64,000 nt of DNA. It comes from Haemophilus paraphrohaemolyticus. Its GTDB lineage: Bacteria; Pseudomonadota; Gammaproteobacteria; Enterobacterales; Pasteurellaceae. The notes under the pieces are model-generated. The model saw nothing but the letters and a program-made list of their open reading frames with translations, searched no databases and had not been told where the DNA came from. The position numbers and the translations under genes were made by a program. Location: assembly GCF_002015045.1 (NCBI RefSeq), contig NZ_MUXX01000006.1, forward strand, positions 1 to 64,000, read 5' to 3'. Positions 40,120 to 50,092 of this stretch are shown piece by piece. Position 1 is the stretch's first letter. The number at the start of each line of letters is the position of its first letter.

Positions 40120-41061
40120 CTATTTCACCCAAAACTGCCCTTTGGCTAATTTATAAATTGTTAAACCGATCAAGCCTAAAATCATCAAATTCGCAAATAC
40201 AAAGGCGAAAATGGCAACGCCTGTGAGCACATTGGCGTGGTAAAACGCAATAGCACTATTTGCCATAGATGCTAGACCGAATGAGAAGCCCCAAAAGCCG
40301 ATGTTTAAGCCTTTTTCTGCAATCCACGGTAGTAAGCGAATTAAGAAAAAGAGTTGCAAGAAGCCATAGCCCCACAGAATTTTCACGAAAGTGTCGATTT
40401 CACCGTGATTTACCGCCAAGTAAGCTGATGCTCCAACAAAAGCAGGCGCGAGGATAATCCCCATTGTTGCTCGGAAAGGGGGCTCAACCGATGAAATGCG
40501 TAAATGTTGTAACAATACTGGTTCGAAAATAATCCAGGCAATTAAACCTGCCCCGAAAAACAAATAGCCCAAGTCGTGATAGCCAATTAAGGCAAGCGAG
40601 CTGGCACTGGTAAAGTTTGCCGCTACAGCAGGCAAATAGAAGGGGGGGCGGGTTGATTTCTGTTCAAAAATACCGCCTTTCCACAATTCACTAATACGAA
40701 TGGATGAAAAGAGCAACTGCCCAACCGTGCCAATCCAGATCATCACTTCAGCCAACAGCGGTTGCCAGCGATAGAGAATATCTGCGACCAACATTGTGGT
40801 AATCGGAATTAATGCCAGAAATGAGAACCGCACAGGGCAATGATATTCTTCTAAAACTTCGTGTTTAAAATAGCGGAGTTTATACAGGTAAAGTCCGATA
40901 AACAGAAGCCATACAATAATAGCGCTAATACCTAAAATGTTGCTGATTGTTTCAGTCAGTGGAAAATGGGCAAGATGTGTCCAAGCAAGGGAGAGTGCAG
41001 CCAAGCCAAGCGGGATACCGAAATAGCCCGTTGGCAATGGGAAGGGTTTGTTTGTGTTCAT
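40120..41061 (-). CDS. tehA: TehA-type tellurite resistance / SLAC1-family anion channel
   Basis: A 313-residue membrane protein of the TDT family with about ten hydrophobic segments. It opens PLPTGYFGIPLGLAALSLAW, as does H. influenzae TehA, whose structure is the model for plant SLAC1 channels. It probably conducts small anions; tellurite resistance is a side effect of the family. tehB is not adjacent. Confidence 0.9.
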   Translation of the reverse strand: MNTNKPFPLPTGYFGIPLGLAALSLAWTHLAHFPLTETISNILGISAIIVWLLFIGLYLYKLRYFKHEVLEEYHCPVRFSFLALIPITTMLVADILYRWQPLLAEVMIWIGTVGQLLFSSIRISELWKGGIFEQKSTRPPFYLPAVAANFTSASSLALIGYHDLGYLFFGAGLIAWIIFEPVLLQHLRISSVEPPFRATMGIILAPAFVGASAYLAVNHGEIDTFVKILWGYGFLQLFFLIRLLPWIAEKGLNIGFWGFSFGLASMANSAIAFYHANVLTGVAIFAFVFANLMILGLIGLTIYKLAKGQFWVK

Positions 41062-41130
41062 ATTTCCTCCTTAAAAGTTAAGAACAGTTTGAGTATAGCA
41101 CTTGTGTCAAGAGGAAATAGATGAAATTTG

Positions 41131-41700
41131 TTAAATTTTTGCAAGATCAAACATACCTAAATCAATCACATCTGGTGTGCCGTAGAATTTTGCCAATGCT
41201 TTTCGAAGTGTTTCCGCACGTTTTGGTAAATAGCCTCGCTCTGCGTAAACTTTTACCTGATTATAGACCGCTTTTTTGAAGGCTGAATTATCGCCAGGAT
41301 TGCCTGAAAGGTTATCCGCACTGGCAAAATAGCGGAAGCCTGCCGCGGTAGCTAAAACCCACTCAATCGCTTGAGGTTTCACTTCCACCGATTCAAACTC
41401 ACGTTGGCGTTCTGCCGAGCGACCATCAGGTTCATACCAATAACCAAAATCTTCTAATTGGCGGCGCGCTTCACCTGCTACAAGCCAATGCGAAATTTCG
41501 TGCAAGGCACTGCTGTAATAGCCGTGGGCGAATAAAATTACGTGATATGGACGTGCTGATTTCACGCCATCTTCCTCTAAAAATGCAGGCAAATAGATAG
41601 GATAATCGCCACCTTTTTCTAGTCGGGTATTGTATTCTGTGGCAAAACATTCGTCGAAAATGCGGATAATATCTTCGGTTTTGTGGTTATCTTGGTTCAT
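41131..41700 (-). CDS. epmC: Elongation factor P hydroxylase
   Basis: Hydroxylates the beta-lysyl-lysine of EF-P after EpmA/EpmB action. The 189-residue protein has the metal-binding HEISHW motif (about residue 67) and the ARRQLEDFGYWYEPDGRS signature of the YfcM/EpmC family. It lies between tehA and a LoiP-like protease with no overlap. Confidence 0.92.
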   Translation of the reverse strand: MNQDNHKTEDIIRIFDECFATEYNTRLEKGGDYPIYLPAFLEEDGVKSARPYHVILFAHGYYSSALHEISHWLVAGEARRQLEDFGYWYEPDGRSAERQREFESVEVKPQAIEWVLATAAGFRYFASADNLSGNPGDNSAFKKAVYNQVKVYAERGYLPKRAETLRKALAKFYGTPDVIDLGMFDLAKI

Positions 41701-41744
41701 TTTGTCTTCTTCTCGTTTTTATGACAGCATAATCAAAAAATAGA

Positions 41745-42491
41745 TTAGTGTGCAGCTTTATAAAGTTTCATTGCCTCTGGAATTAAACGTTCCAAGTTTT
41801 TCTGGCGAGCTTCATTTGAAGGGTGAGTCGAGAAAATGCCACCGCCGCCACCGCTGGCTTTGCTCATTTTTACCCACACATTTGGGGCTGATGATGGGTT
41901 ATAACCTGATTTTGCCATCAACATTAGCCCTACTTCATCAGCCTCGGTTTCTTGACTACGAGAGAAAGGCTTATTTGCAATTAAATCTGTTCCAACGCTT
42001 AATAAACCACCTGTATCGACACCTGTTGTTGCCGCAACAGCAATATCCGCCATTTGCCCAACTATGCCCGTGACCAATCCAACATTACGCGAAGACTTTC
42101 CGTGTTCTTGCAAAGCGTGAGCCATTTCATGCCCCATTACAGTGGCAATTTCATCATCATTCATATTGAGCTTTTCAACCAAACCTGTGTAGAAGCCCAT
42201 TTTGCCGCCAGGCATGGCCCAGGCATTTAACTCATTGGTGCGGAAAACGGTAATTTCCCATTGAAATGGCACGCCTGTTTTATTTTCTTGCTCTGCATAA
42301 GGTTTCATTTTATTAAATATTTTATGTACCCGTTGAGCCGTCACAGAGTTCGTATCAATCGCTTTGGCATTTTGTTGCTTCATTTGCATATAACCTTGAG
42401 AAGCTTCTGCGTTAATTTGTTGCGTGCTCATACAAGCGGTCAAAAAAGTACTTAATATTGCGACTAATGCAATTTTTTTTAATGGTTTCAT
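41745..42491 (-). CDS. M48 family zinc metalloprotease lipoprotein (LoiP/YggG-like)
   Basis: A 248-residue outer-membrane-type lipoprotein (lipobox FLTAC, Cys20) with an M48 peptidase domain. It has the zinc motif HEMAHA at about residues 121-126, the third zinc ligand in ETEADEVG (about 185) and a THPSNEAR substrate-side loop. E. coli LoiP is induced by low osmolarity and degrades proteins in the periplasm. Name assigned by similarity. Confidence 0.87.
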   Translation of the reverse strand: MKPLKKIALVAILSTFLTACMSTQQINAEASQGYMQMKQQNAKAIDTNSVTAQRVHKIFNKMKPYAEQENKTGVPFQWEITVFRTNELNAWAMPGGKMGFYTGLVEKLNMNDDEIATVMGHEMAHALQEHGKSSRNVGLVTGIVGQMADIAVAATTGVDTGGLLSVGTDLIANKPFSRSQETEADEVGLMLMAKSGYNPSSAPNVWVKMSKASGGGGGIFSTHPSNEARQKNLERLIPEAMKLYKAAH

Positions 42492-42578
42492 TGTATCCTC
42501 ATTTAAATCTCTGTCTTCAGTTGTCGAAGGCGAAAAACAATGCGATTATAGCCCATCTTTCGACAAAATAACCCAAAA

Positions 42579-43286
42579 ATGAAAAAATCAGGATTTCAAT
42601 TTAAACAATTTTTTCTTGCTCACGATAAATGTGCAATGAAAGTCAATACCGATGGTATTTTGCTTGGCGCAATGGCGGAGGTAAAAAATGCCAAGCGTAT
42701 TCTTGACCTCGGCACAGGTACAGGATTGATTGCGATAATGCTTGCGCAGCGAACCGCTGAAGATTGCCAAATTACCGCTCTTGAGTTAGAGCCAAATGCC
42801 TACCAACAAGCGGTCGAAAATGCCCAATGTTCTGCATGGGCGAACCGCATTACTATTCAGCAAGGCGATATTTTTGAGGTGAATTTCCCACAAAAATTCG
42901 ACCTGATTGTCTCTAATCCGCCTTATTTTCGTGACAGTCTTGCTAGCCGAACTGCGGAACGCGATATTGCCCGCAGCCTTCAAAAAAGCCATTACGATTG
43001 GTTAATGCAAGCGAAAAAATGGCTTGCCGAAACAGGGAAAATCAGCTTGATTTTGCCCACTCAAGAGGCTGAGATACTGCTTGAACAGAGCCTAACAAGC
43101 GGACTATTTTGCATAGAAATTTGCAAAATCATCACCAAAATGGGGCAAGAGCCAAAACGTTGGGTTATCACCTTTGCTTTACAACATCAGCAAAGAGAGG
43201 AAAAGGTGCTGATTGTGTATGATAAACAGAATCAATACACACCAGCATTTGTGGCATTAACCCAAGATTTTTATTTAAAGATGTAG
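42579..43286 (+). CDS. trmN: tRNA1(Val) (adenine-37-N6)-methyltransferase
   Basis: SAM-dependent methylase (YfiC/TrmN6) that modifies A37 of tRNA1(Val). The 235-residue protein has the SAM loop [15 protein letters not shown] and the N6-adenine active-site motif NPPYF (about residue 113). It starts divergently from the LoiP-like gene and ends 7 bp before anmK. Confidence 0.92.
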   Translation: MKKSGFQFKQFFLAHDKCAMKVNTDGILLGAMAEVKNAKRILDLGTGTGLIAIMLAQRTAEDCQITALELEPNAYQQAVENAQCSAWANRITIQQGDIFEVNFPQKFDLIVSNPPYFRDSLASRTAERDIARSLQKSHYDWLMQAKKWLAETGKISLILPTQEAEILLEQSLTSGLFCIEICKIITKMGQEPKRWVITFALQHQQREEKVLIVYDKQNQYTPAFVALTQDFYLKM

Positions 43287-43293
43287 AGAAAAA

Positions 43294-44406
43294 ATGAAAT
43301 TATATTTAGGTATTATGTCGGGCACGAGCCTAGACGGCGTAGATTTAGCGCTAGTGGATTTTGAGAGCGGAGCTAAATTAGAGGCAAGTTGTTTTGTGCC
43401 AATGCCCGAAGCGCTGAGAGCGGATTTGTCTGTTTTATTGAAGTCGGGTGAAACTTCATTACAAAAATTGGGTGAAATCGACTACCGCTTGGGCGTGTTA
43501 TATGCTGATTGTGTAAACGAATTTCTGGCGAAAAATCAGCTTAAACCAAGCCAAATTGAAGCGATTGGTTGCCACGGGCAGACGGTTTGGCACGCTCCAC
43601 AAGGTAACTTCCCATTTACGATGCAAATTGGCGATATGAATATTGTTTCCGCCCGAACGGGGATTACCACCATTGCAGATTTTCGCCGTAAGGATATGGC
43701 GTTTGGCGGACAAGGTGCACCGCTTGTGCCTGCTTTTCACGAAGCGATTTTTGCCCGTCCAAATCAATTTACCGTGGTGCTCAATATTGGTGGAATTAGC
43801 AATATTTCCGTGCTTAATCCGAAGGCACAAACCATAGGCTATGATGTGAGCGTGGGTAATGCACTGATGGATAGTTGGATTGAAAAACATCTCGGCAAAC
43901 GTTACGACAAAAATGCCGAATGGGCAAAAACGGGCGAGGTGATCTCTGAACTCTTGGCGGAAATGTTGAGAGAGCCATTTTTACAATTACCGCCCCCGAA
44001 AAGCACAGGGCGTGAGCTGTTTAACCTTGCATGGTTGGAAAAGCAATTGGCAAATTTAACGGTAAAATCAACCGCTTACAAAGTAGAGGATGTACAACGT
44101 ACATTGGCGGAATTTACCGCGCAAAGTGTCTCTCGTGAATTATCGCAGTGGGAAAAAGAGCTAAATAAAGTGTTGTTGGTGTGCGGTGGTGGGGCGAGAA
44201 ATCCGTTATTGATGGAGCGTTTCAATGCTTTGTTACCAGATTGGTGCGTTGGTACGACTAATGATTATGGCGTAGATGTTGATTATGTGGAAGCGGCTGC
44301 TTTTGCCTGGTTGGCTTATCGCCGAATGGAAAACCTGCCAAGTAATATGCCTAGTGTAACGGGCTCATCGCAAGCGGTGAGTTTAGGGGTGATTTTTCCA
44401 AAATAA
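43294..44406 (+). CDS. anmK: Anhydro-N-acetylmuramic acid kinase
   Basis: A 370-residue sugar kinase of cell-wall recycling. It phosphorylates and opens 1,6-anhydroMurNAc to MurNAc-6P, the substrate of murQ downstream. [16 protein letters not shown] at the N terminus and the GQTVWHAP and [17 protein letters not shown] blocks are typical. Confidence 0.97.
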   Translation: MKLYLGIMSGTSLDGVDLALVDFESGAKLEASCFVPMPEALRADLSVLLKSGETSLQKLGEIDYRLGVLYADCVNEFLAKNQLKPSQIEAIGCHGQTVWHAPQGNFPFTMQIGDMNIVSARTGITTIADFRRKDMAFGGQGAPLVPAFHEAIFARPNQFTVVLNIGGISNISVLNPKAQTIGYDVSVGNALMDSWIEKHLGKRYDKNAEWAKTGEVISELLAEMLREPFLQLPPPKSTGRELFNLAWLEKQLANLTVKSTAYKVEDVQRTLAEFTAQSVSRELSQWEKELNKVLLVCGGGARNPLLMERFNALLPDWCVGTTNDYGVDVDYVEAAAFAWLAYRRMENLPSNMPSVTGSSQAVSLGVIFPK

Positions 44407-44420
44407 TTAATAGATAAAAA

Positions 44421-44450
44421 AGAAAAACTGTCTGAAAAGACAGTTTTTCT
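44421..44450 (+). terminator. Terminator of trmN-anmK
   Basis: AGAAAAACTGTCT (44421-44433) pairs perfectly with AGACAGTTTTTCT (44438-44450). Confidence 0.9.
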
Positions 44451-44532
44451 TTCATTCTATTCTATAAATTCTATTCTGTGCTTTTAGCTAAATAGCCTAT
44501 AATATAACCGAAAATTGACAGCAAAAATCAAG

Positions 44533-44652
44533 ATGAAAAAAATGGAGCAAACTGTTGTGGCGGTATAATTTGGTTTGAGTGCATTGGTAATGGCAAGTTA
44601 TCCTGCGATTAAAATGAGCCGAAACAAAGATAAACGCCAAATTAAAGTATAG
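44533..44652 (+). pseudogene. Small reading frame with one internal stop, upstream of murQ
   Basis: ATG AAA AAA ATG GAG... gives 11 residues to a TAA, then the same frame continues FGLSALVMASYPAIKMSRNK and ends at 44652. Joined, it would encode a 39-residue protein with one hydrophobic helix. It sits after a TATAAT (44498-44503) that may be the murQ promoter. No family is recognised; it could be a remnant or chance. Confidence 0.3.
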
Positions 44653-44658
44653 TTGTGA

Positions 44659-45582
<924 letters not shown>

Positions 45583-45595
45583 TGATTTTATGATC

Positions 45596-46200
45596 TGCCC
45601 CCCAAAAGTTGGACAGGTTAGTTAACTTAAATATTGAGCCCAGTATTGCACTGGGCTCAATCCTTTTTTGTTCTTTTTATACAGCGGTAAGATAGCTTCT
45701 TTAGCTTCGTGATAATTTCGCTTAATCTCTTTATAGCGAGGCATTTTAGCCACACGAAGTAAATCATTTAACGCATGGGCTGGCTTCAATCTTTCAATGA
45801 TTTTTCTTTTTTCTGTCGCTGTTTTTGACGGTCGAGCGCCTCCAACTCCTTTAGGTAAGCAATCTTCGCACGAGCCAAGGCGAGCTCTCGTTGTAACTTT
45901 CTAAACGCTTTAGGTGAAAAGTCTGTAGTTTCCGGAATTTCAATATCTTTCTTTTTCATCTTTGGCTTCACTATTTTCGGTGTTTGAAGGTTTGTATAAG
46001 GCGATTTTACGCCATCAAGCCCTCTTTCCCGAAATGCTTTTAGCCAATAAATGACGAGAGCATGGGAAATTTGATGAAGTTTAGCCACCTCACGGATACC
46101 ATAATCCTGTTCGGTGACGAGTTTGATAATTTTCAAACGAAATTGATAAGAGTAGGACATAATCTGCACCTCAAAATAGGTGTCCAGGTTTTGGGGTGCA
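45596..46200 (-). mobile_element. IS3-family (IS150-like) element, copy 2, internally deleted
   Basis: 605 bp with both ends present (TGCCCCCCAAAAGTTGGACA and, read inward on the minus strand, TGCACCCCAAAACCTGGACA). It has a complete orfA of 127 residues (45786-46169) ending QKKEKSLKD at an A-rich frameshift site, and a short start of orfB (IERLKPAHALNDLLRVAKMPRY). Nearly all of orfB is then missing up to the end. The deletion differs from that in copies 1 and 3. It borders the fec cluster on its 3' side. Confidence 0.85.
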
Positions 46201-46224
46201 GTTCATTAGAGAAGTGATTGAAAG

Positions 46225-46992
46225 TTATTTCAAAATAAACATTGGTGTATTGCTGATAGGATCACGATGAATGATGACATTCAAATCAAATACATCCTTC
46301 AGCAATTCTTCGGTCATCACTTCATCAGGCGTGCCTTGTGCCATTACTGCACCTTTTTTCATGACGATTAAGTGATCGCAATAGCGGCAGGCTTGGTTGA
46401 GGTCATGTAACACCGTAATCACGGTTTTTCCGTTTTGTTGCATTTGTCGCATCATGCCCATGAGTTCAGCTTGGCGGTTTAAATCCAGATAAGTGGTAGG
46501 CTCATCGAGTAGCACTAATTCAGCATCTTGCGCAAGAGTCATGGCTAAGAAGACGCGTTGTTGCTGACCACCAGATAAATCAGAAACCAACTGTTCGGCA
46601 AGTTCAGCAGTTTGTGTTTGATCCATCGCCCAAGTGACCAATTCTTCATCTTTTTGGCTGAGTTTGCCCCAGAGATTTAAGTAAGGCGAACGCCCGTAGG
46701 CGATCAATTCCCGCACTTTAATCCCTTCTGGTACCAGGTGTTGCTGCGGGAGAAAAGCCAATTCTTGGGCATATTCTTTAGGGCTTTTTTGCCAAATATC
46801 CTGACCTTTATGGGTGATTGAACCTTGCTTCGGTTTGAGCAAGCGAGCCACCGCTTTTAATGTGGTGGACTTACAGCAACCATTTGGGCCGATTAATGCA
46901 ATCACTTTATTTTTCGGGAATTTTAGCGACAGATTTTTAACCACGAGTTTATCTTGATAACCTAAAGATAAATTATTGATTTCAATGCTCAT
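46225..46992 (-). CDS. fecE: FecE-like iron-chelate ABC transporter ATPase with altered Walker A
   Basis: A 255-residue ATPase closely resembling E. coli FecE (FLPQQHLVPEGIKVRELIAYGRSPYLNLWG; Walker B LVLLDEPTTYLDL; signature LSGGQQQR; switch His in LHDLNQA). The Walker A motif reads GPNGCCKST: residue 40, the invariant Gly before the Lys in GxGK, is Cys (codon TGT at 46873-46875; one base from GGT). That would be expected to impair ATP binding. The start overlaps the fecD stop (TAATG). Last gene of fecBCDE. Confidence 0.93.
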   Translation of the reverse strand: MSIEINNLSLGYQDKLVVKNLSLKFPKNKVIALIGPNGCCKSTTLKAVARLLKPKQGSITHKGQDIWQKSPKEYAQELAFLPQQHLVPEGIKVRELIAYGRSPYLNLWGKLSQKDEELVTWAMDQTQTAELAEQLVSDLSGGQQQRVFLAMTLAQDAELVLLDEPTTYLDLNRQAELMGMMRQMQQNGKTVITVLHDLNQACRYCDHLIVMKKGAVMAQGTPDEVMTEELLKDVFDLNVIIHRDPISNTPMFILK

Positions 46993-47975
46993 TATTTAGT
47001 TCTCATCAATAAGTAGAAGAAATATGGCGCACCGATAATTGCAGTCAGAATACCCGCTGGGAGTTCAGTTGGTGGGTCAATTACCCGCGCCAAAATATCC
47101 GAAAGTTGTAATAAGAGAGCGCCAATAATCAAGGCTGCCGGTAATAGGGTGCGATGCCGGCCACCGACTAAACGGCGAGCAAGATGCGGAGCAACTAAGC
47201 CTAAAAAGACAATCGGACCACAAATTGCCACGGCTGTAGTAGAAAGGGCTACCGCTAGCACTAAAACGCTAATTTGCACTTTATTTACGGTCACCCCCAA
47301 GGTGGAAGCTTTGTTTTCACCTAAACCAAGGGTATCGAGATCGCGACAGAAAATAAATGGCAAGGGTAGCAACACTACTAACCATGGTAATACCACATTT
47401 AAATAAGACCAGCTGCGCCCCCACAGGCTTCCTGTGAGCCATAACATTGCCGTATTGATCTCGACTGGATTGGTAAGCATCAGATAATGACTAATGGCTG
47501 CCCACAATGCGGAAAGTGCTACCCCAATGATTGCCATTTTGATAGGGCGGAAGTTAAAACCGCACACGATCCATAAAATGACAAAAGAGAGCACACCACC
47601 TAAAAAGGCAAAAATCGGCATCCAGTAAAATGCTAAGTTTGGCAAGAACATCAATACCGAAACAGCAATTAACCCCGCTGCATTGTTAATCCCTAAAATA
47701 TCGGGAGAGGCAAGTGGATTACGCACCACGCTTTGTACGAGCACACCAGAAATCGCTAAGGCGCCGCCTAATAAAATCGCTAATACCGCACGGGGTAGGC
47801 GATATTCCATCAAGGTAAAATAGTTTTTATCATCAGGCTTAAAGGCCGCCCAAATTTCCTCAAAGGAAAGCGTATAAGTGCCGAGACGAATACTCAACAC
47901 AAAGAGCAGTACCATTAGACCAAGCGTGAGGACATAAAAGCTGATAGCACGAAAAGATACATGAGAGGTTCGCAT
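46992..47975 (-). CDS. fecD: FecD-like iron-chelate ABC permease
   Basis: A 327-residue permease of the FecCD/BtuC family with about ten membrane helices. GALAISGVLVQSVVRNPLASPDILGINNAAGL is the family hallmark near the N terminus, and GPIVFLGLVAPHLARRLVGG is the loop contacting the ATPase. It is translationally coupled to both neighbours through one-base stop/start overlaps. Confidence 0.94.
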   Translation of the reverse strand: MRTSHVSFRAISFYVLTLGLMVLLFVLSIRLGTYTLSFEEIWAAFKPDDKNYFTLMEYRLPRAVLAILLGGALAISGVLVQSVVRNPLASPDILGINNAAGLIAVSVLMFLPNLAFYWMPIFAFLGGVLSFVILWIVCGFNFRPIKMAIIGVALSALWAAISHYLMLTNPVEINTAMLWLTGSLWGRSWSYLNVVLPWLVVLLPLPFIFCRDLDTLGLGENKASTLGVTVNKVQISVLVLAVALSTTAVAICGPIVFLGLVAPHLARRLVGGRHRTLLPAALIIGALLLQLSDILARVIDPPTELPAGILTAIIGAPYFFYLLMRTK

Positions 47976-48964
47976 TAGTGTCTTCCTCTGGCAAATAATA
48001 CAAAGACTGGTGCACCGATTAAGGCAAGCACCGCACCAGCAGGTACTTCACTAGGGAAGTTGACCGCGCGGGCAATGGTATCTGCAGCGAGCATTAAAAT
48101 TGCACCGAGTAACATCGCCATAGGGAGCGATTTTCGCAAGTCATAACCAATCCAATAGCGAGCAAGATGAGGCACGAGTAAGCCGATAAAGGCAACTGGG
48201 CCGGCAACACTCACGCTTGAACCCACAATCAATAATGCAATGATATTAGCGTACCAGCGTAAACGAAAGAGATTGATGCCTAGTGAACGCGCGGATTCAT
48301 CACTTAAATTGAGTAAATTTAAACGGCTAGCAAAAAACAGACAGAAAAGTGCGGTCAAAATAAAGAATGGAAATAACGTCAATAATTCATTCCAACGGGC
48401 GTGTGCAATGCCACCCGCTAGCCAACTCATAATACCGAAGGCGTGATCTTCCGCGATAATGAGCACTAATTTCGTGAGCGCTGCACACAGTAGTGATACG
48501 GCAATCCCCGCTAAAATCACCCGGCTACGATCCCCGCTGTTGTCTTTCCATCCGTTGCTGATCAGCATCACCACAAACCAACTCAGACCGCCACCGATAC
48601 TAGCCACTAAAGCAATGCTATAACCAGAAAGAATTAAGGGGCTAAACGCACTGGCGGTCACCATGGAAAGACTGGCTCCTGAGTTCACGCTGAGTAATGT
48701 AGGGGAGGCTAGTGGATTGCGCGTAATGGTTTGTAACAACGCACCCGCCACCGCAAGATTGGCACCTAAAATCATGCCAACTAATGCGCGCGGTAAGCGT
48801 AAATCGGTTACCGTAATTTTGGCAATTTCATCGCCATCGGGGAGGAGCGCTTGTAAAGCTGCAAGCGGTCGAATTTCGATGGGATAATACAAAAACAGGC
48901 TTCCCCATAATAGTAAAGGCAGAATGATAAGGGGAAGTCCCCAACGGAAAGTGGACTTCATCAT
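47975..48964 (-). CDS. fecC: FecC-like iron-chelate ABC permease
   Basis: A 329-residue permease that pairs with FecD. It matches E. coli FecC along its length (ANLAVAGALLQTITRNPLASPTLLSVNSGA; AEDHAFGIMSWLAGGIAHARWNE; GPVAFIGLLVPHLARYWIG). It contains a Hin-type uptake core AAGTGCGGT at 48347-48355, unusual for this window. The start overlaps the fecB stop. Confidence 0.94.
   Translation of the reverse strand: MMKSTFRWGLPLIILPLLLWGSLFLYYPIEIRPLAALQALLPDGDEIAKITVTDLRLPRALVGMILGANLAVAGALLQTITRNPLASPTLLSVNSGASLSMVTASAFSPLILSGYSIALVASIGGGLSWFVVMLISNGWKDNSGDRSRVILAGIAVSLLCAALTKLVLIIAEDHAFGIMSWLAGGIAHARWNELLTLFPFFILTALFCLFFASRLNLLNLSDESARSLGINLFRLRWYANIIALLIVGSSVSVAGPVAFIGLLVPHLARYWIGYDLRKSLPMAMLLGAILMLAADTIARAVNFPSEVPAGAVLALIGAPVFVLFARGRH
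48347..48355 (+). other. Hin-type uptake signal core inside fecC
   Basis: AAGTGCGGT within AAAAGTGCGGTCAAAA, the extended Hin-type form. The other Hin-type cores I noticed in this window are the two arms of the palindrome beside the adhesin. Confidence 0.75.
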
Positions 48965-49854
48965 TATTTTTGTTTCACGAAACCTTCAATTTGTTTTGCC
49001 ATAATTTTGCTCGCTTCTAAGCCACGACCGCGAGCCCACATGTCGGCATCAACGCTGTAAACATGGTTTGCTTTTACGGCAGGAATGGCTTTCCAAAGTG
49101 GCTCAGCTTCCCATTTGCGCGCGATACTTTCATCACGATAATGGGCGATGAACAAGTATTCCGGTTTTTCCATTACTAATTGTTCAAGGTTGATTTCTAC
49201 GAAAGCTTGATCACTATTGAGTTTAGTTGGGGCAAAACCTAATGTCGTTAAGAAACTACCCACATAGCCATTGTCATTTTGGATATTAAATTTATCTTCT
49301 CGGGAAGTACCAAATGAGGCTTTTTTGCCTTGCACACCTAAATTTTTTGCGATGTTGGCAATGTAATCATTATGTTCATTGATTTTTGCTTTCATTTCGC
49401 TACTTTTACCGACTAAATCACCAATTTTCTGTGCTGTTTCAAGATTTCCTTGATAGCTCTCATGACGGGAATCGAACATCACCGTTGGCGCAATTTTTTT
49501 CAATTCTTCAAACACCGCTGTGTGACGGGAAGGATCAGCAATAATTAAATCGGGTTTGAGAGAAGCTATTACTTCAAGGCTTGGCTGAGAACGCGTGCCA
49601 ACGGATTGCCATGCAGCAATTTTTTCACGCACTTGTGGCAGAATACGATCGACTTTGTTGTCGTCGGCTACACCTACAGGGCTTACGCCGACTTGGGCTA
49701 AGGCATCCACAAAAGAATATTCCAACGCCACAACACGGCTTGGGGTTTTATCAAGGGTAAATTCGCCTTTTGCATCTTTAATCGTGACAGCACTAGCAAA
49801 TGCAGATGCCATCAATAATGCGGAAGCTAAAGTGGTTTTTAATAATTTTTTCAT
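48964..49854 (-). CDS. fecB: FecB-like iron-chelate periplasmic binding protein
   Basis: A 296-residue binding protein with a signal peptide (1-22, ending AFASA). It resembles E. coli FecB (SPVGVADDNKVDRILPQVREKIAAWQSVGTRSQPSLE; FGTSREDKFN). Likely ligand: ferric dicitrate or another ferric chelate. No fecA receptor or fecIR regulators are nearby, so outer-membrane uptake must rely on other proteins. First gene of the operon, behind a Fur-box promoter. Confidence 0.93.
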   Translation of the reverse strand: MKKLLKTTLASALLMASAFASAVTIKDAKGEFTLDKTPSRVVALEYSFVDALAQVGVSPVGVADDNKVDRILPQVREKIAAWQSVGTRSQPSLEVIASLKPDLIIADPSRHTAVFEELKKIAPTVMFDSRHESYQGNLETAQKIGDLVGKSSEMKAKINEHNDYIANIAKNLGVQGKKASFGTSREDKFNIQNDNGYVGSFLTTLGFAPTKLNSDQAFVEINLEQLVMEKPEYLFIAHYRDESIARKWEAEPLWKAIPAVKANHVYSVDADMWARGRGLEASKIMAKQIEGFVKQK

Positions 49855-49884
49855 GTTGTATCCTCAATAATAAAAAGCGTTTGG

Positions 49885-49913
49885 ATTATACATTCAAACA
49901 ATGTTATTGAGAA
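49885..49913 (-). promoter_or_regulatory. fec operon promoter
   Basis: Minus-strand -10 TATAAT (49885-49890), 17-bp spacer, -35 TTCTCA (49908-49913). It lies about 30 bp upstream of the fecB ATG. Confidence 0.7.
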
Positions 49914-49922
49914 TAATTATAT
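49908..49922. promoter_or_regulatory. Fur box overlapping the fec -35 element
   Basis: TGAGAATAATTATAT matches the Fur 7-1-7 consensus TGATAATNATTATCA at 11 of 14 specified positions. Overlap with the -35 suggests iron repression. Confidence 0.65.
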
Positions 49923-49945
49923 TTTAAATGTTTGGTCGGATTTCT

Positions 49946-50092
49946 CTATTTCGCCCGCATTCTAGCAAGCAAACTGACGGCAACAATAATGACTAATGAA
50001 CCAATCCAGAAATTTAGGCTTGGTACATTATCCCAGAAGAACCAGTCACAGATGCTGGAAAAAATGACACCGGTAAAAGCAAAAGGCGTAAT
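49946..50092 (-). pseudogene. C-terminal fragment of an EamA/DMT-family transporter
   Basis: The minus-strand frame reads ITPFAFTGVIFSSICDWFFWD...LNFWIGSLVIIVAVSLLARMRAK and a stop at 49946-49948, typical of the last two helices of a 10-TM drug/metabolite transporter. The gene is cut at its 5' side by IS copy 3 (junction about 50092). Confidence 0.7.

Noticed and set aside
48861-48875. Apl-type uptake core in fecC as evidence against transfer
   Set aside because: The motif is TGCAAGCGGTCG, which lacks the leading ACA of the Apl core; it is too weak to weigh either way.
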